Assembly (NCBI RefSeq): GCF_900115285.1
Contig: NZ_FOYW01000001.1
Location: 1,461,616-1,525,615, forward strand
Direction: 5' to 3'
DNA from: Marinobacter daqiaonensis
GTDB lineage: Bacteria; Pseudomonadota; Gammaproteobacteria; Pseudomonadales; Oleiphilaceae
DNA length: 64,000 bases
In this document: in pieces, positions 19,282 to 29,140 of the stretch
Numbering within the stretch: the first letter of the stretch is position 1
How the letters are laid out: each line of letters opens with the position of its first letter
The notes under the pieces: model-generated
Seen by the model: the letters and a program-made list of their open reading frames with translations, nothing else
Told to the model about the DNA's origin: nothing
Database searches by the model: none
Translations under genes and position numbers: made by a program

Positions 19282-20834
19282 CTGATACCATCGACCGCCC
19301 CAACCTGCCGGACACCGAGCCCGCGAAACGGATACCCATTTCCACGGGCTCGGAGTGGACCTTCGAACTGATCGGGAAATACGACGAGGAAATTGCCAGG
19401 TGCGCCGCGGAATTCGGTCTGGACACCTACCCCAACCAGGTCGAGGTGATCAGCGCCGAACAGATGATGGATGCCTACAGCTCGGTGGGCATGCCTGTCG
19501 GCTACCATCACTGGTCCTTCGGCAAGCAGTTCCTGAACACCTCCAAGGGGTACCAGCGGGGCCAGATGGGGCTGGCCTACGAGATTGTCATCAACTCCGA
19601 CCCCTGCATCGCCTACCTGATGGAGGAAAACACCCTGCCCATGCAGGCGCTGGTCATCGCCCACGCCTGCTACGGCCACAATTCCTTCTTCAAGGGCAAC
19701 TACCTGTTCCGCACCTGGACCGACGCCAGCGCGATCATCGACTACCTGGTGTTTGCCCGGAACTATGTTGCTGAATGCGAGGAGCGACACGGGGTGGACG
19801 CAGTAGAAGAGATCCTCGACTCCTGTCATGCCCTGATGAACTACGGTGTTGACCGTTACAAGCGCCCCGCCCCCATTTCCGCCGCCGAGGAACGGCGCCG
19901 GCAGAAGGACCGGGAGGAATACCTGCAGAAGCAGCTCAATGACCTCTGGCGTACCATCCCCAGGATGGGAGAGGACGAGGAGACCGTTCGCCGCAAGCAG
20001 CGCTACCCGGCCGAGCCCCAGGAGAACATTCTCTACTTTATCGAGAAGAACGCCCCCCTGCTGGAAACCTGGCAGCGGGAACTCATCCGAATCGTGCGCA
20101 AGCTGGGCCAGTATTTCTATCCCCAGCGCCAGACCCAGGTGATGAACGAGGGTTGGGCCTCCTTCTGGCACTACACCCTGCTGAACCGGATGTACGAAAA
20201 GGGACTGGTGACCGACGGTTTCATGCTGGAGTTCCTCCAGAGCCATACCGCCGTGATTTACCAGCCCCCCTTCAACAGCCCCTGGTACTCGGGCATCAAC
20301 CCATACACCCTGGGTTTCTCGATTTTCTCGGACCTGAGGCGCATCTGCGAGAACCCGACGGACGAGGACCGGGAATGGTTCCCGGAGATCGCCGGCAGTG
20401 ACTGGGTGGAAACGCTTCACTTCGCCATGCGAAATTTCAAGGACGAGAGCTTTATCCAGCAGTTCCTGTCGCCGAAGGTGATGCGGGACATGAAATTCTT
20501 CTCCATCGAGAACGACGACCAGGAAGACGTCTACCGGGTGACTGCCATTCACGATGATCCCGGCTACCGGCCCCTGCGGGAAAAACTCGCCCGCCAGTAC
20601 AACCTCAGCTACCGGGAGCCGAACATCCAGGTCTGGAATGTGGATGTGCGTGGAGACCGGTCACTGACCCTGAGGCACATACCCGTGGACCGTGTCCCGC
20701 TCGGGAAAAGCGCCGACGAGGTCCTTCGGCATGTTCACCGGCTCTGGGGGTTCGACGTTCATCTGGAGAGCGCCGACGACAGCGCCGTAATGGCGGCCTA
20801 TCACTGCCCGCCACGTGACCCGGAAGGTGAATAG
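19278..20834 (+). CDS. SpoVR family protein
   Basis: 518-residue member of the SpoVR/YcgB family. Diagnostic segments are [28 protein letters not shown] and [18 protein letters not shown], whose conserved His and Glu suggest a metal site. It is the third gene of the prkA-yeaH-spoVR stress cassette, overlapping yeaH by four bases. In Bacillus SpoVR affects spore cortex; in Gram-negatives the role is unclear, with links to stationary phase and stress. Confidence 0.94.
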   Translation: MTDTIDRPNLPDTEPAKRIPISTGSEWTFELIGKYDEEIARCAAEFGLDTYPNQVEVISAEQMMDAYSSVGMPVGYHHWSFGKQFLNTSKGYQRGQMGLAYEIVINSDPCIAYLMEENTLPMQALVIAHACYGHNSFFKGNYLFRTWTDASAIIDYLVFARNYVAECEERHGVDAVEEILDSCHALMNYGVDRYKRPAPISAAEERRRQKDREEYLQKQLNDLWRTIPRMGEDEETVRRKQRYPAEPQENILYFIEKNAPLLETWQRELIRIVRKLGQYFYPQRQTQVMNEGWASFWHYTLLNRMYEKGLVTDGFMLEFLQSHTAVIYQPPFNSPWYSGINPYTLGFSIFSDLRRICENPTDEDREWFPEIAGSDWVETLHFAMRNFKDESFIQQFLSPKVMRDMKFFSIENDDQEDVYRVTAIHDDPGYRPLREKLARQYNLSYREPNIQVWNVDVRGDRSLTLRHIPVDRVPLGKSADEVLRHVHRLWGFDVHLESADDSAVMAAYHCPPRDPEGE

Positions 20835-20851
20835 AAGACGGCCGGCGGGGC

Positions 20852-22327
20852 TCAGGCCCGCTGGGTGACCTGGGTCTCGCCGTACAGGGCCCAGGTATTC
20901 TTGCCCTTGTCCTTGGCAACGTACATCGCCAGATCCGCGGCCTTCATCAGCGCCCGCTGGTTACGCCCGTGTTCCGGGTAAAGACTGATACCGATGCTGA
21001 GAGTTACTGTGAATGGCTGCCCGTCCACTATGACGGGCTCACTTGAAGTCGCCAGCAGCTTTTCTGCTACTCGAACCGCGAGTTCGGGGCTGTCGATATT
21101 CTGAACCAGCACCACGAATTCGTCGCCCCCGAGCCGGGCCAGCACATCGTGTTCCCGCAAAACCTCCCGCAACCGATTGGAGACCTTTTGCAGAACCCCG
21201 TCTCCGGTATCGTGCCCCCAGGTGTCGTTGATTTCCTTGAACCGGTCCAGATCAATGAACATGATGGCCGGGTTGTGACCGGTGCGGCCGGCCGAGGCGA
21301 TGGCCTGCTCCAGCAAGGCCGATAACAGGTTACGGTTCGGCAGTCCGGTCAGGGCACAGTGGGTGGCCAGGTAGTGGGCACGTTCCTCTGCCTGACGTCG
21401 CTCCTCCTCGTGTTCGAAGTTTTGCAGGGCAAAGGCAAGATTGTCAGCCATGCGTACCAGAAGGCCAATAATCTCATCGTCGAACGCTCGCCGCTCCCGG
21501 GAGGAGAGATATAGTGCACCCACCGAGCGGCCATCGCGGACGATGGGTACGGAAGCAGCTGACTTTATCTGGGTGCGGTCCCGCACCAAAGTGTGCCAGT
21601 GGGCAGTGCGTGAGTCCTTGAGATAGTCGTCGGTGACACAGGGCTTGCCGGTGCGGAAAGCCTTGCCGATGAGTCCGCGACCCTCCGGTCGCTGAGGATC
21701 GACCGAGATCACTGCGACCTCCATAGTCTCGCGCCCGAGACCCGCCATGGCCTTAAGCTCCATCAAATCGGAGCCGGCTCCGGGCATAACCATGGCTGCC
21801 GTGGTCATGCCCCCACTCTCAATCGCTGCGTCGCAAACCGCCTGGAACAGTTCTTCCGGGGATGTGCTGCGCATGATCGCTTCATTGGTCGCGCTGAGAG
21901 CAGCATAGATCTTCATGGCCCGGCTCGCGGCCCGCTCGGCCAGGACCCGGCGGGTTACCTCACGGGAGACGATCACCACCACGTCACGCCCGCCGATCAC
22001 CTTGAACCTGAAATGGCCTTCCCACCATCCCCGCCGGGACCTGTCCTTGCTGAACATCAGCCGGGGCTCGTCGGTATAGCCGGCCTCACCGGCCGCACGA
22101 GCCAGTTCGTGGATTTCGCTGACTGCCTCCCGGCTTTGCTCCGTGAGCTCGGAGGACTGCATGGACAGCAGTTCCCGGCGGTCATACCCGGTCATGAGAC
22201 AGGACGTATGATTTACATAGAGGTAACGGTGGGTCCTGAAGTCGCAGACCAGAATGCAGTCCGGCGAGGAGTCGAGGAACTCCCGGAAATCCCTTTCCAG
22301 ATCCTTGCCGAAGTCTTCCTCAACCAT
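20852..22327 (-). CDS. PAS-GAF diguanylate cyclase
   Basis: 491 residues: a PAS domain at about 12-135 (SSPDCILVCDFRTHRYLYVN), a GAF domain at about 150-310, and a GGDEF domain from about 325. The active motif RLGGDEFVVL is intact, and a product-inhibition I-site RxxD (REHD) sits five residues before it. It should make cyclic di-GMP in the cytoplasm in response to a small ligand or redox signal. TGGAGG lies just before the ATG. It is convergent with the SpoVR gene, 17 bases apart. Confidence 0.92.
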   Translation of the reverse strand: MVEEDFGKDLERDFREFLDSSPDCILVCDFRTHRYLYVNHTSCLMTGYDRRELLSMQSSELTEQSREAVSEIHELARAAGEAGYTDEPRLMFSKDRSRRGWWEGHFRFKVIGGRDVVVIVSREVTRRVLAERAASRAMKIYAALSATNEAIMRSTSPEELFQAVCDAAIESGGMTTAAMVMPGAGSDLMELKAMAGLGRETMEVAVISVDPQRPEGRGLIGKAFRTGKPCVTDDYLKDSRTAHWHTLVRDRTQIKSAASVPIVRDGRSVGALYLSSRERRAFDDEIIGLLVRMADNLAFALQNFEHEEERRQAEERAHYLATHCALTGLPNRNLLSALLEQAIASAGRTGHNPAIMFIDLDRFKEINDTWGHDTGDGVLQKVSNRLREVLREHDVLARLGGDEFVVLVQNIDSPELAVRVAEKLLATSSEPVIVDGQPFTVTLSIGISLYPEHGRNQRALMKAADLAMYVAKDKGKNTWALYGETQVTQRA

Positions 22328-22631
22328 TCAAGCCTCCAGTGAGCACTGAACTGCCCTTTTATTATGTTTTGGCAAGACTAAAGGTTAGCTTGGTTAACTC
22401 TCTAGTGAAATACAAAGATGTTCTTTTGACACCCTTTTACAGTCTGGCCGTCGCGGCAGCGGTCGTCCGGCACGAAAGCCGGAGTACCAGCCCGTCGGGG
22501 CCATGGAAAGCCGTCAACGGAACAAAGTATAGTTCAAGGGAACAAAGTAAATCGTCCATCTCGGTCACACATGTTCGGGCAAGCACCAAGGGGATAAAGG
22601 ACAATCGGGTCTCCCCTGGACGGAGAGAGCA
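22328..22631. other. 304-base non-coding gap
   Basis: Divergent region between the PAS-GAF-GGDEF gene and the GGCT-like gene. It must contain both promoters. An open frame at 22339-22677 lacks a recognisable protein and overlaps the start of the next gene, so I do not call it. No clear operator was seen. Confidence 0.5.
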
Positions 22632-23003
22632 ATGTCATTTCCACCATCACAAACGGTCGCCGTGTACGGCACACTGAAACGGGGACAAACCAATCACGCG
22701 CTGCTGGCGGACAGTCGGTATCTGGGCAGGGATCGGTTGGAGGGCGTGGCCCTCTACCATCTGGGCGGATACCCGGGCGCAGTCGAGGAGCACTCCGGCA
22801 GCGTTGCGGTCGAGGTGTACGAGGTCAGCGCCCGAACTCTTCGGTCACTGGACAGGCTGGAGGACTTTGATCCGGAAAACCGCCGGCAGAGTCTGTTCCT
22901 GAGGAAGGAACGGAAAACCCGGTTCGGAGCCACCTGGGTCTACCTGTACAATCGTCCGGTTTCCCATAAACGACGCCTTTCCGGAAACTGGCCTCCATCG
23001 TAG
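22632..23003 (+). CDS. Gamma-glutamylcyclotransferase family protein
   Basis: 123-residue AIG2/GGCT-fold protein. The substrate loop YGTLKRGQTNHALL near residue 11 is the family signature, and LDRLEDFDPENR near residue 75 supplies the acidic catalytic candidate. Members act on gamma-glutamyl amines or peptides, but many small bacterial ones have no assigned substrate. The ATG follows GAGAGAGCA. Isolated gene. Confidence 0.85.
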   Translation: MSFPPSQTVAVYGTLKRGQTNHALLADSRYLGRDRLEGVALYHLGGYPGAVEEHSGSVAVEVYEVSARTLRSLDRLEDFDPENRRQSLFLRKERKTRFGATWVYLYNRPVSHKRRLSGNWPPS

Positions 23004-23103
23004 GAGAGAAAAGAGCTTAGGTTATTCGTACCGCAACAAATTACCCCCCGAGCCTAAACCTGAAAACAGGCCTACGGAATGCGCGCGAGAACTTAAACCG
23101 GAC

Positions 23104-23829
23104 CTAGAGCCCCATCAGCGCTACCAGCCAGGGCAGGATCAGCGCTGTCGCAAAGGCCGACAGAGCCATTGCCAACCCCGAAAAAGCCCCCATCTGCTTG
23201 CTGACCTGAAACGCCCTCGCGGTACCGATGCCGTGGGCGGCAACGCCCATTGCGATACCCCGCACGCTTTCGTCACGAATGCCGAACAGCTCGAACAGCC
23301 GCGTTCCCAGCACCGCGCCAACAATGCCAGTCACCACCACCAGTACCGCCGTCAGGGACGGCAACCCTCCGATGGTATCGGAGATTCCCATGGCCACCGG
23401 CGCTGTGGCGGACTTGGGCGCCAGGGACAGCTGGGTTTCCACCGACGCCCCCAGGAGCCAGGCCAGGCCAATGGAACTGCCTGCTGCAATAATGACTCCG
23501 GACACAATGGCGATGCTTACCGGCAACCAGAGCTGGCGAAGACGGGACAGTTGCTGGTAAAGAGGCACCGCCAGCGCCACGGTGGCGGGGCCGAGGAGGA
23601 AGTGAACGAACTGGGCCCCCTCGAAATAATCCTGGTAGGGGATGCCGCTGAGCAGCAGTACCAGAATGATCATCACAACCGCCACGACCACGGGATTGAC
23701 CAATGGCGACGAACCCGCCCGCTGATACAGGTTAAACGCCAGGATGTAGGCGGCGAGGGTCATGGTCAGGCCAAGCAGTGGCGACGCGGACAGATAGACC
23801 CAGATGTCGGTGAGGTCCGGCTCAATCAT
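23104..23829 (-). CDS. LrgB-family membrane protein
   Basis: 241 residues, about six membrane segments. The signature is in the second half: SVAPKSATAPVAM-type text appears as APKSATAPVAMGISDTIGG, then RGIAMGVAAHGIGTARAF. LrgB works with LrgA, which is encoded just upstream and overlaps by eight bases. The pair is holin/antiholin-like in Staphylococcus and has been linked to export of small metabolites (pyruvate, glycolate) in other bacteria and plants. Confidence 0.92.
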   Translation of the reverse strand: MIEPDLTDIWVYLSASPLLGLTMTLAAYILAFNLYQRAGSSPLVNPVVVAVVMIILVLLLSGIPYQDYFEGAQFVHFLLGPATVALAVPLYQQLSRLRQLWLPVSIAIVSGVIIAAGSSIGLAWLLGASVETQLSLAPKSATAPVAMGISDTIGGLPSLTAVLVVVTGIVGAVLGTRLFELFGIRDESVRGIAMGVAAHGIGTARAFQVSKQMGAFSGLAMALSAFATALILPWLVALMGL

Positions 23830-24202
23830 GGTTCTGCTCCCGGCTACGGTAGTCCGGCACCAGCCACCGGGTCGCGATCATCATGATGCCGGCGGTCGCC
23901 ACCATGGTAAGCAGGGTGGTTACCAGCAGGACCGCCACGATGGGCAGCCACTCCGCCATCAGACGGTCAAAATGCACCATGATGCCCACTCCGGCCGGTA
24001 CGAACAGCAGTGACAGATGGCCGAGCAAGCCGTTGGCGGCGGTATCGAGAAACACCGGCACCCGCCTGAAGGCCAGCAACAGGGTGAAAAGCAGGATCAT
24101 CCCCAGTACCGGGCCGGGGATCGGCAGCCCAAGCAGTCGTGTTATCACCTCACCAATAAGCTGGCCTACCAGCAATAACGTGATGCCATTGAGAAACGTC
24201 AT
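23822..24202 (-). CDS. CidA/LrgA family membrane protein
   Basis: About 126 residues with four membrane helices. LPIPGPVLGMILLFTLL is the family core. First gene of an lrgAB pair, overlapping lrgB by eight bases. The start is uncertain: ATG 24202 or the GTG at 24211 three codons earlier; neither has a strong ribosome site. Divergent from the TonB receptor gene. Confidence 0.9.
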   Translation of the reverse strand: MTFLNGITLLLVGQLIGEVITRLLGLPIPGPVLGMILLFTLLLAFRRVPVFLDTAANGLLGHLSLLFVPAGVGIMVHFDRLMAEWLPIVAVLLVTTLLTMVATAGIMMIATRWLVPDYRSREQNHD

Positions 24203-24336
24203 AAAGAGCACCCATTACAAATGAGAAGAACTTCTACTATCCCGTTGATTAAACATGTGCGCAAGCGCGCTTCAACCTGAGGATTCCCCTACCTCTGAAC
24301 GGACACATCTCCTCCAATAACCCCCCTAACAAAATC

Positions 24337-24355
24337 GATAACCATTACCATTTAG
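24337..24355. promoter_or_regulatory. Possible weak Fur box
   Basis: GATAACCATTACCATTTAG agrees with the 19-base Fur consensus at 12 positions. It lies directly upstream of a stronger box in the TonB receptor promoter, so the pair may form an extended Fur site. Confidence 0.45.
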
Positions 24356-24359
24356 GTTG

Positions 24360-24378
24360 ATTAATGAGAATCATTATT
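24360..24378. promoter_or_regulatory. Fur box before TonB receptor
   Basis: ATTAATGAGAATCATTATT matches the Fur consensus GATAATGATAATCATTATC at 15 of 19 positions. It sits about 90 bases before the receptor ATG and implies iron repression. The lrgA gene starts about 160 bases away on the other strand. Confidence 0.8.
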
Positions 24379-24468
24379 GTAAATTTTGCCGATCCTTTTG
24401 GTTCAGGTTGCCGGATGATCAGCTCGCGTGAATCTCGGCAGTATTACTAATTTTCAGGAGTTTTCTTT

Positions 24469-26613
24469 ATGAGCATGCGCAAGGGCATAACGGCGGGGTA
24501 TCTTGTGGCCGCCTGTTTCAGTGGCACGGCTATCAGCGCTGAGCAGAACCCTTCTGACAGTGACAGCCGGGAGAATGCCGCCAGTCTACCAACTCTGGAG
24601 GTTACCGGCGCCGAGCTTAAAGACTACCAGGATACCGACGAGACCTATCTTCCAGAGACGAGCAAGGCCGCTACCGGACTCACCTTGTCACAAAAGGAAA
24701 CTCCACAGGCCATCTCTGTCGTCACGCGTGAGCGTATAGAGGATTTCCAGCTCAACAACATCAACAGCGCCTTCAGGGACGTCAATGGCGTGACGGTGGA
24801 AAGCGTCGAAACCGATCGTACCTATTTCACCTCGCGCGGCTTTGATATCCGCAATTTCCAGTTCGATGGCGTCAACATGCCACTGGTCCGTGACAATATC
24901 GTGGGTGACCTCGATACGGCCCCCTATGACCGGATCGAGGTTGTACGTGGGGCGACCGGCCTTCTCACCGGCACCGGTGACCCTTCGGCGGCGGTCAACT
25001 TCGTTCGCAAGCGCCCGACCGGGAAGAACGAAGGCGGAATTGACCTGACCTATGGCAGCTGGAACGATGCCCGTATCGAAGCCGATGCCTCTGTGGGTAC
25101 TGGCGCCGTACAGGGCCGCGTGGCCGTCGCCAGTCAGGACAGGGACTCCTACCTGGACCGCTACGAAATGAAGAAGGACGCCTTCCATGCGGTTATTGAG
25201 GGCCACCTGAGCCCCCAGACCATCCTGACGGCCGGTTTCACCTACCAGGAATCGAACGCCGACAGCCCGCTATGGGGTGCTCTGCCTCTCACCTACGTGG
25301 ACGGCAGCCAGGTCGACTATAGCCGTGACACCAGTACCTCCGCGGAATGGTCCTTCTGGAACACGGAGCGCCGCAACGCTTTTGTCGAACTCGTTCACAC
25401 GCTGGACAATCAATGGCAGATCAAGGGCGTCATGACACGGATCGAGAACACCTCCGACGCCAAGCTGTTCTATGTGTATGAGGATCTCACAACACCGGAA
25501 CCGGAACTGCTCGCCTATCCGAGCCTTTATGAGTACGACAACGACATGCGGATCTTCGACCTGTCCGCCAGCGGCCCCTACCAACTTTTCGGCCGCACCC
25601 ATGAGGCGGTTATCGGCGCGAACTATTCCCGGTCCGACCTGTTCGACCTGTCACATTACGGCCGCGGCATAGGCACCGAGCTCGTAGGCGATCAGCCGTT
25701 TGACGGCAGCTACCCCGAGCCCCAGTTCGATGCTTTCCAGAACGGCAGTGACTGGAAGGACGAGTGGAAGTCCCTCTACGGCGCTTCCTGGTTTAATGTC
25801 ACCAATCGGTTCAAGGCCATCGCAGGTGCGCGACTGACATCCTTTGACAGCGAAGGGGCCAGCTACGGCGTCTCAACGAACACTTCGGTGGACGACGAGG
25901 TTACCCCCTTCCTTGGCCTCGTCTATGACGTTACCCCTAATATTTCAGCTTATGCCAGCTATGCCGATATCTTTGAGCCACAGACCGAGGTGGACCTCAG
26001 CGGCGATCGCCTGGACCCCATTACTGGCCAGACCGTTGAGGCGGGCCTGAAAAGCGAGTGGTTCGGCAACCGCTTCTATGCCGCAATGGCGGTATTCCAG
26101 ACTGAGGAAGACAATGTCGCTGAACAGGCGGGCCTGATCCCCGGAACCGCCCTGCCTTTCTTCACCGGCGTGAAGGGACTGGAAAGCGAAGGATTTGAAA
26201 TCGACCTCGCAGGCGAGCCACTGCAGGGCCTGGAACTGGCAGGAGGTTTCACTTACGTAAACATCGAGCAGGACGGCAACGACGCCCTCACATACATCCC
26301 CAGCCGGATGGCTCGTGTCTCTGCGGTTTACGAACTTCCACCGGTCCAGGGTCTGAAGGTTGGCGCCAGCGTAAACTGGCAGGATGACATCGAGGAAACA
26401 GCCCCTGCGGGTGGCCGGGTCGAACAGGAGTCTTACGCTCTGCTTGACCTTATGGCGCGTTATGAATTCAACGAAAACTGGGCTGTCCAGGCCAACGCTT
26501 TCAATGTCACGGATGAAAAGTATCTGGCGAGTCTGCGTTGGGCCGGCAGCAGTGGTCAGGGATTCTACGGCGCACCGGCTAACGGCAGCGTCACCCTGAG
26601 CTGGAACTACTAG
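24469..26613 (+). CDS. TonB-dependent siderophore receptor
   Basis: 714-residue outer-membrane receptor. A signal peptide ends around residue 24 (GTAISAEQ). The plug domain follows with LSQKETPQAISVVTRERIED, and TGDPSAAVNFVRKRPT is typical of the FhuE/FpvA class for ferric siderophores. The beta barrel ends in the aromatic Tyr required for assembly (SVTLSWNY). No N-terminal signalling extension is evident, so it probably does not signal to an ECF sigma factor. CAGGAG lies upstream of the ATG and Fur boxes precede it. No siderophore synthesis genes are nearby, suggesting use of foreign siderophores. Confidence 0.93.
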   Translation: MSMRKGITAGYLVAACFSGTAISAEQNPSDSDSRENAASLPTLEVTGAELKDYQDTDETYLPETSKAATGLTLSQKETPQAISVVTRERIEDFQLNNINSAFRDVNGVTVESVETDRTYFTSRGFDIRNFQFDGVNMPLVRDNIVGDLDTAPYDRIEVVRGATGLLTGTGDPSAAVNFVRKRPTGKNEGGIDLTYGSWNDARIEADASVGTGAVQGRVAVASQDRDSYLDRYEMKKDAFHAVIEGHLSPQTILTAGFTYQESNADSPLWGALPLTYVDGSQVDYSRDTSTSAEWSFWNTERRNAFVELVHTLDNQWQIKGVMTRIENTSDAKLFYVYEDLTTPEPELLAYPSLYEYDNDMRIFDLSASGPYQLFGRTHEAVIGANYSRSDLFDLSHYGRGIGTELVGDQPFDGSYPEPQFDAFQNGSDWKDEWKSLYGASWFNVTNRFKAIAGARLTSFDSEGASYGVSTNTSVDDEVTPFLGLVYDVTPNISAYASYADIFEPQTEVDLSGDRLDPITGQTVEAGLKSEWFGNRFYAAMAVFQTEEDNVAEQAGLIPGTALPFFTGVKGLESEGFEIDLAGEPLQGLELAGGFTYVNIEQDGNDALTYIPSRMARVSAVYELPPVQGLKVGASVNWQDDIEETAPAGGRVEQESYALLDLMARYEFNENWAVQANAFNVTDEKYLASLRWAGSSGQGFYGAPANGSVTLSWNY

Positions 26614-26680
26614 TTCCCCGATGAAGCCGGACCAAGGCAAAGTAGCAACTTACTGACCCGATAAACTCCGGTCGCCATCC

Positions 26681-26713
26681 AAAAAAAACCCGCCAGTCCG
26701 GCGGGTTTTTTTG
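26681..26713. terminator. Bidirectional terminator
   Basis: AAAACCCGCC and GGCGGGTTTT pair around a five-base loop, with A-run and T-run on the two sides. It serves the TonB receptor gene and the convergent TrpB-like gene. Confidence 0.92.
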
Positions 26714-26732
26714 TTTACAGGGCAGAACCGCC

Positions 26733-28085
26733 TCACACAGAAGGCAGCCCCGACAGTGCCATGCCAAGCTCGGCATCATCGTACTCGTAATCCCCCAGCT
26801 CACCGGCGAAGTAAGAGGTGTAGGCTGCCATGTCGAAGTGGCCGTGGCCACACAGGTTGAGCAGGATGACCTCAGAGGTACCCTCACGCTTACAGCGCAG
26901 GGCTTCCTCTATGGCGCCCTTGACCGCGTGGTTCGCTTCCGGTGCCGGCACAATGCCCTCGGCCCGGGCAAACAGCACTCCCGCCTCGAAACACTCCCGC
27001 TGGGTATAGGCCGTTGCTTCAAACAGGCCAAGCTCCTTGGCGTGGGACACCATGGGTGCCATACCATGATAGCGCAAACCGCCGGCGTGGAAGCCCGGCG
27101 GGGTGAATTGCGAGCCCAGGGTGTGCATCTTCGTCAGCGGGGTCATTTTGGCGGTGTCGCCGTAATCGTAGGCAAACTTGCCCCGGGTCAGGGTCGGACA
27201 GGCCGAGGGCTCCACCGCTACAATCCGGGATTTCTGACCGCCGCGGAGGGCATGCCCCATGAACGGAAATGCTATGCCGGCAAAGTTGGAGCCGCCGCCG
27301 GTGCAGCCCACGATGACGTCCGGCCATTCATCCGCCATCTCCATCTGCTGCATCGCTTCCAGCCCGATGATGGACTGGTGAACCAGCACGTGGTTGAGGA
27401 CAGAGCCCAGGGCGTATTTGGTATTCGGATCCTGCACCGCCAGCTCCACGGCTTCGGAAATGGCAATGCCGAGGCTCCCCGTATGGTCCGGGTTCTCCGC
27501 AAGCACCTTGCGGCCAAACTCGGTCATATTGGAGGGTGAGGCCACGCATTTCGCACCGTAGGTTTCCATGACGGCCCGGCGATAGGGTTTCTGGTCGTAG
27601 GAGACCCGGACCTGAAACACGTTCACGTCCATGTCGAACAGGGAACCGGCAAAAGCCAGGGACGTACCCCATTGGCCTGCCCCGGTTTCGGTGGTCAGTC
27701 GATTGATGCCTTCCTGCTTGTTATAGAAAGCCTGCGGAATGGCGGTATTGGGCTTGTGGCTGCCCGCCGGGCTGACCCCTTCGTACTTGTAGAAGATCTT
27801 GGCGGTTGTGCCGAGGGCCTTTTCCAGGCCGTGAGCCCGATACAGTGGCGCCGGGCGCCACATCTTGTAGACCTCCCGCACGGGCTCCGGGATCTCGATC
27901 TCCCGCTCAGTGCTGACCTCCTGTTCGATCAGTGCCATCGGGAACAACGGCTCAAGGTCGGAGGGTCCTACCGGCTCCTTGGTCACCGGATGAAGAACGG
28001 GCGCCATGGGCTCGGGGAAGTCGGCCTGGATGTTGTACCAGGTTTTGGGCATCTGGGTTTCGTCAAGGAGGTATTTTGTTGTCAT
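26733..28085 (-). CDS. TrpB2-type tryptophan synthase beta-like PLP enzyme
   Basis: 450-residue PLP enzyme of the TrpB2 group. The PLP lysine lies in GSHKPNTA near residue 110, the phosphate loop is CTGGGSNFAG, and the long N-terminal extension (WYNIQADFPEPMAPVLHP) marks TrpB2 rather than TrpB1. TrpB2 can condense indole with serine or a serine phosphate. No trpA is adjacent, so it may salvage indole or act on another beta-replacement substrate. Confidence 0.92.
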   Translation of the reverse strand: MTTKYLLDETQMPKTWYNIQADFPEPMAPVLHPVTKEPVGPSDLEPLFPMALIEQEVSTEREIEIPEPVREVYKMWRPAPLYRAHGLEKALGTTAKIFYKYEGVSPAGSHKPNTAIPQAFYNKQEGINRLTTETGAGQWGTSLAFAGSLFDMDVNVFQVRVSYDQKPYRRAVMETYGAKCVASPSNMTEFGRKVLAENPDHTGSLGIAISEAVELAVQDPNTKYALGSVLNHVLVHQSIIGLEAMQQMEMADEWPDVIVGCTGGGSNFAGIAFPFMGHALRGGQKSRIVAVEPSACPTLTRGKFAYDYGDTAKMTPLTKMHTLGSQFTPPGFHAGGLRYHGMAPMVSHAKELGLFEATAYTQRECFEAGVLFARAEGIVPAPEANHAVKGAIEEALRCKREGTSEVILLNLCGHGHFDMAAYTSYFAGELGDYEYDDAELGMALSGLPSV

Positions 28086-28304
28086 TTGGTTCGCATTCCT
28101 TCAAACACATCATTGGAGAACAGGAACATTACCATACTGGCTGTTTTACGAAACGGATTCGTATCAAAACCTGGCCTGCCGACGACCGTGAACATGGCCG
28201 CTTCATTAACAATCTGTCGGGCCTTCCCGGTTTTGCTTCTGTTAACATTTGTTTCAGTTTCCAAGGGGAAACCGGAACCCAATTGATAACCCAACAGGTG
28301 CAGT

Positions 28305-28856
28305 ATGAAAAATGGAATTCGTGGGCTGACAGCAGCCGCAATGCTTCTGCCGGTTGCGGCCATGGCAGAGAGCCTCAGTTACTCTTACCTTGAGGGCGGC
28401 GTGGCACTCTACCCCGACTTCGAGTCCGAGGACTTTATCGGTCTCGATACCCGTGGTTCGCTGGCCCTCAACGAGAACGTGTTCGTTTTTGGCGGCCTCA
28501 AGTACCTCACCGATGATGTGGACCTCACCGCGCTCCACGTCGGCGGCGGCTATCGCCATGGGCTGGACGCCAGGACCGACCTGTGGGGTGGCGTGACCCT
28601 GGAGTATCAGGAACTGGACTGGAACAGCGCCGAAGTGGATGACACCGGCCTTGGCATTCGCGGCGGATTGCGTCACCAGTTGACCAATGAGCTTGAGGTT
28701 GGCGTCGGTGGCCGGGTTATCACCGGCGACCTGGATTACGTTGGTTTCACCGGCACGGCCCGGTACGCCATAGAGCGCGACTTCAAAGTGTTTGCAGAGC
28801 TGGATGTGTACGACGGTGAGCCCGGCATCATCGGTGGTGTGACCTTCGAGTTCTGA
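28305..28856 (+). CDS. YfaZ-like outer-membrane beta-barrel protein
   Basis: 183 residues with a Sec signal peptide (cleavage likely after AAMA near residue 21). The rest alternates polar and hydrophobic residues in about eight strands, with a terminal Phe (GVTFEF) typical of outer-membrane proteins. The pattern GLGIRGGLRHQLTNELEVGVGGR resembles the YfaZ/OmpW-like small barrels. Function unknown. A hairpin follows the stop. Confidence 0.75.
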   Translation: MKNGIRGLTAAAMLLPVAAMAESLSYSYLEGGVALYPDFESEDFIGLDTRGSLALNENVFVFGGLKYLTDDVDLTALHVGGGYRHGLDARTDLWGGVTLEYQELDWNSAEVDDTGLGIRGGLRHQLTNELEVGVGGRVITGDLDYVGFTGTARYAIERDFKVFAELDVYDGEPGIIGGVTFEF

Positions 28857-28865
28857 GTAAATCCC

Positions 28866-28900
28866 GGCCAGGAACCTCCCTCTGCCAGGGAGTCCTGGCC
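28866..28900 (+). terminator. Strong hairpin, possible terminator
   Basis: GGCCAGGA and TCCTGGCC pair outside an inner CTCCCT/AGGGAG stem. The following bases are TTAAGG rather than a T-run, so it may stabilise or weakly terminate the transcript of the preceding gene. Confidence 0.55.
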
Positions 28901-29140
28901 TTAAGGCCCCGCCTTCTTCACCGCCCTTCCAGCCACTGCCAGTCCATGGCCTGACGTTTTTTTGGACAACCTGCGTCGCCCAGGGGCCTCAGGCATGGAT
29001 TTTTCCCGCCGCCAGGGCGTAAACTGCAGAACAGGGTTTCACAAAACAACCACAACAAGGCACCCTCAACGCAGCGCCTACCCCCAGGTACCATGGGCTG
29101 CGAAATGAGGTGCCACCGTCTGCTGATGGGGAGTTCAGAC

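Noticed and set aside
22339..22677. Possible 112-codon gene before the GGCT-like gene
   Set aside because: No domain, atypical composition, and it overlaps the start of the recognised gene.
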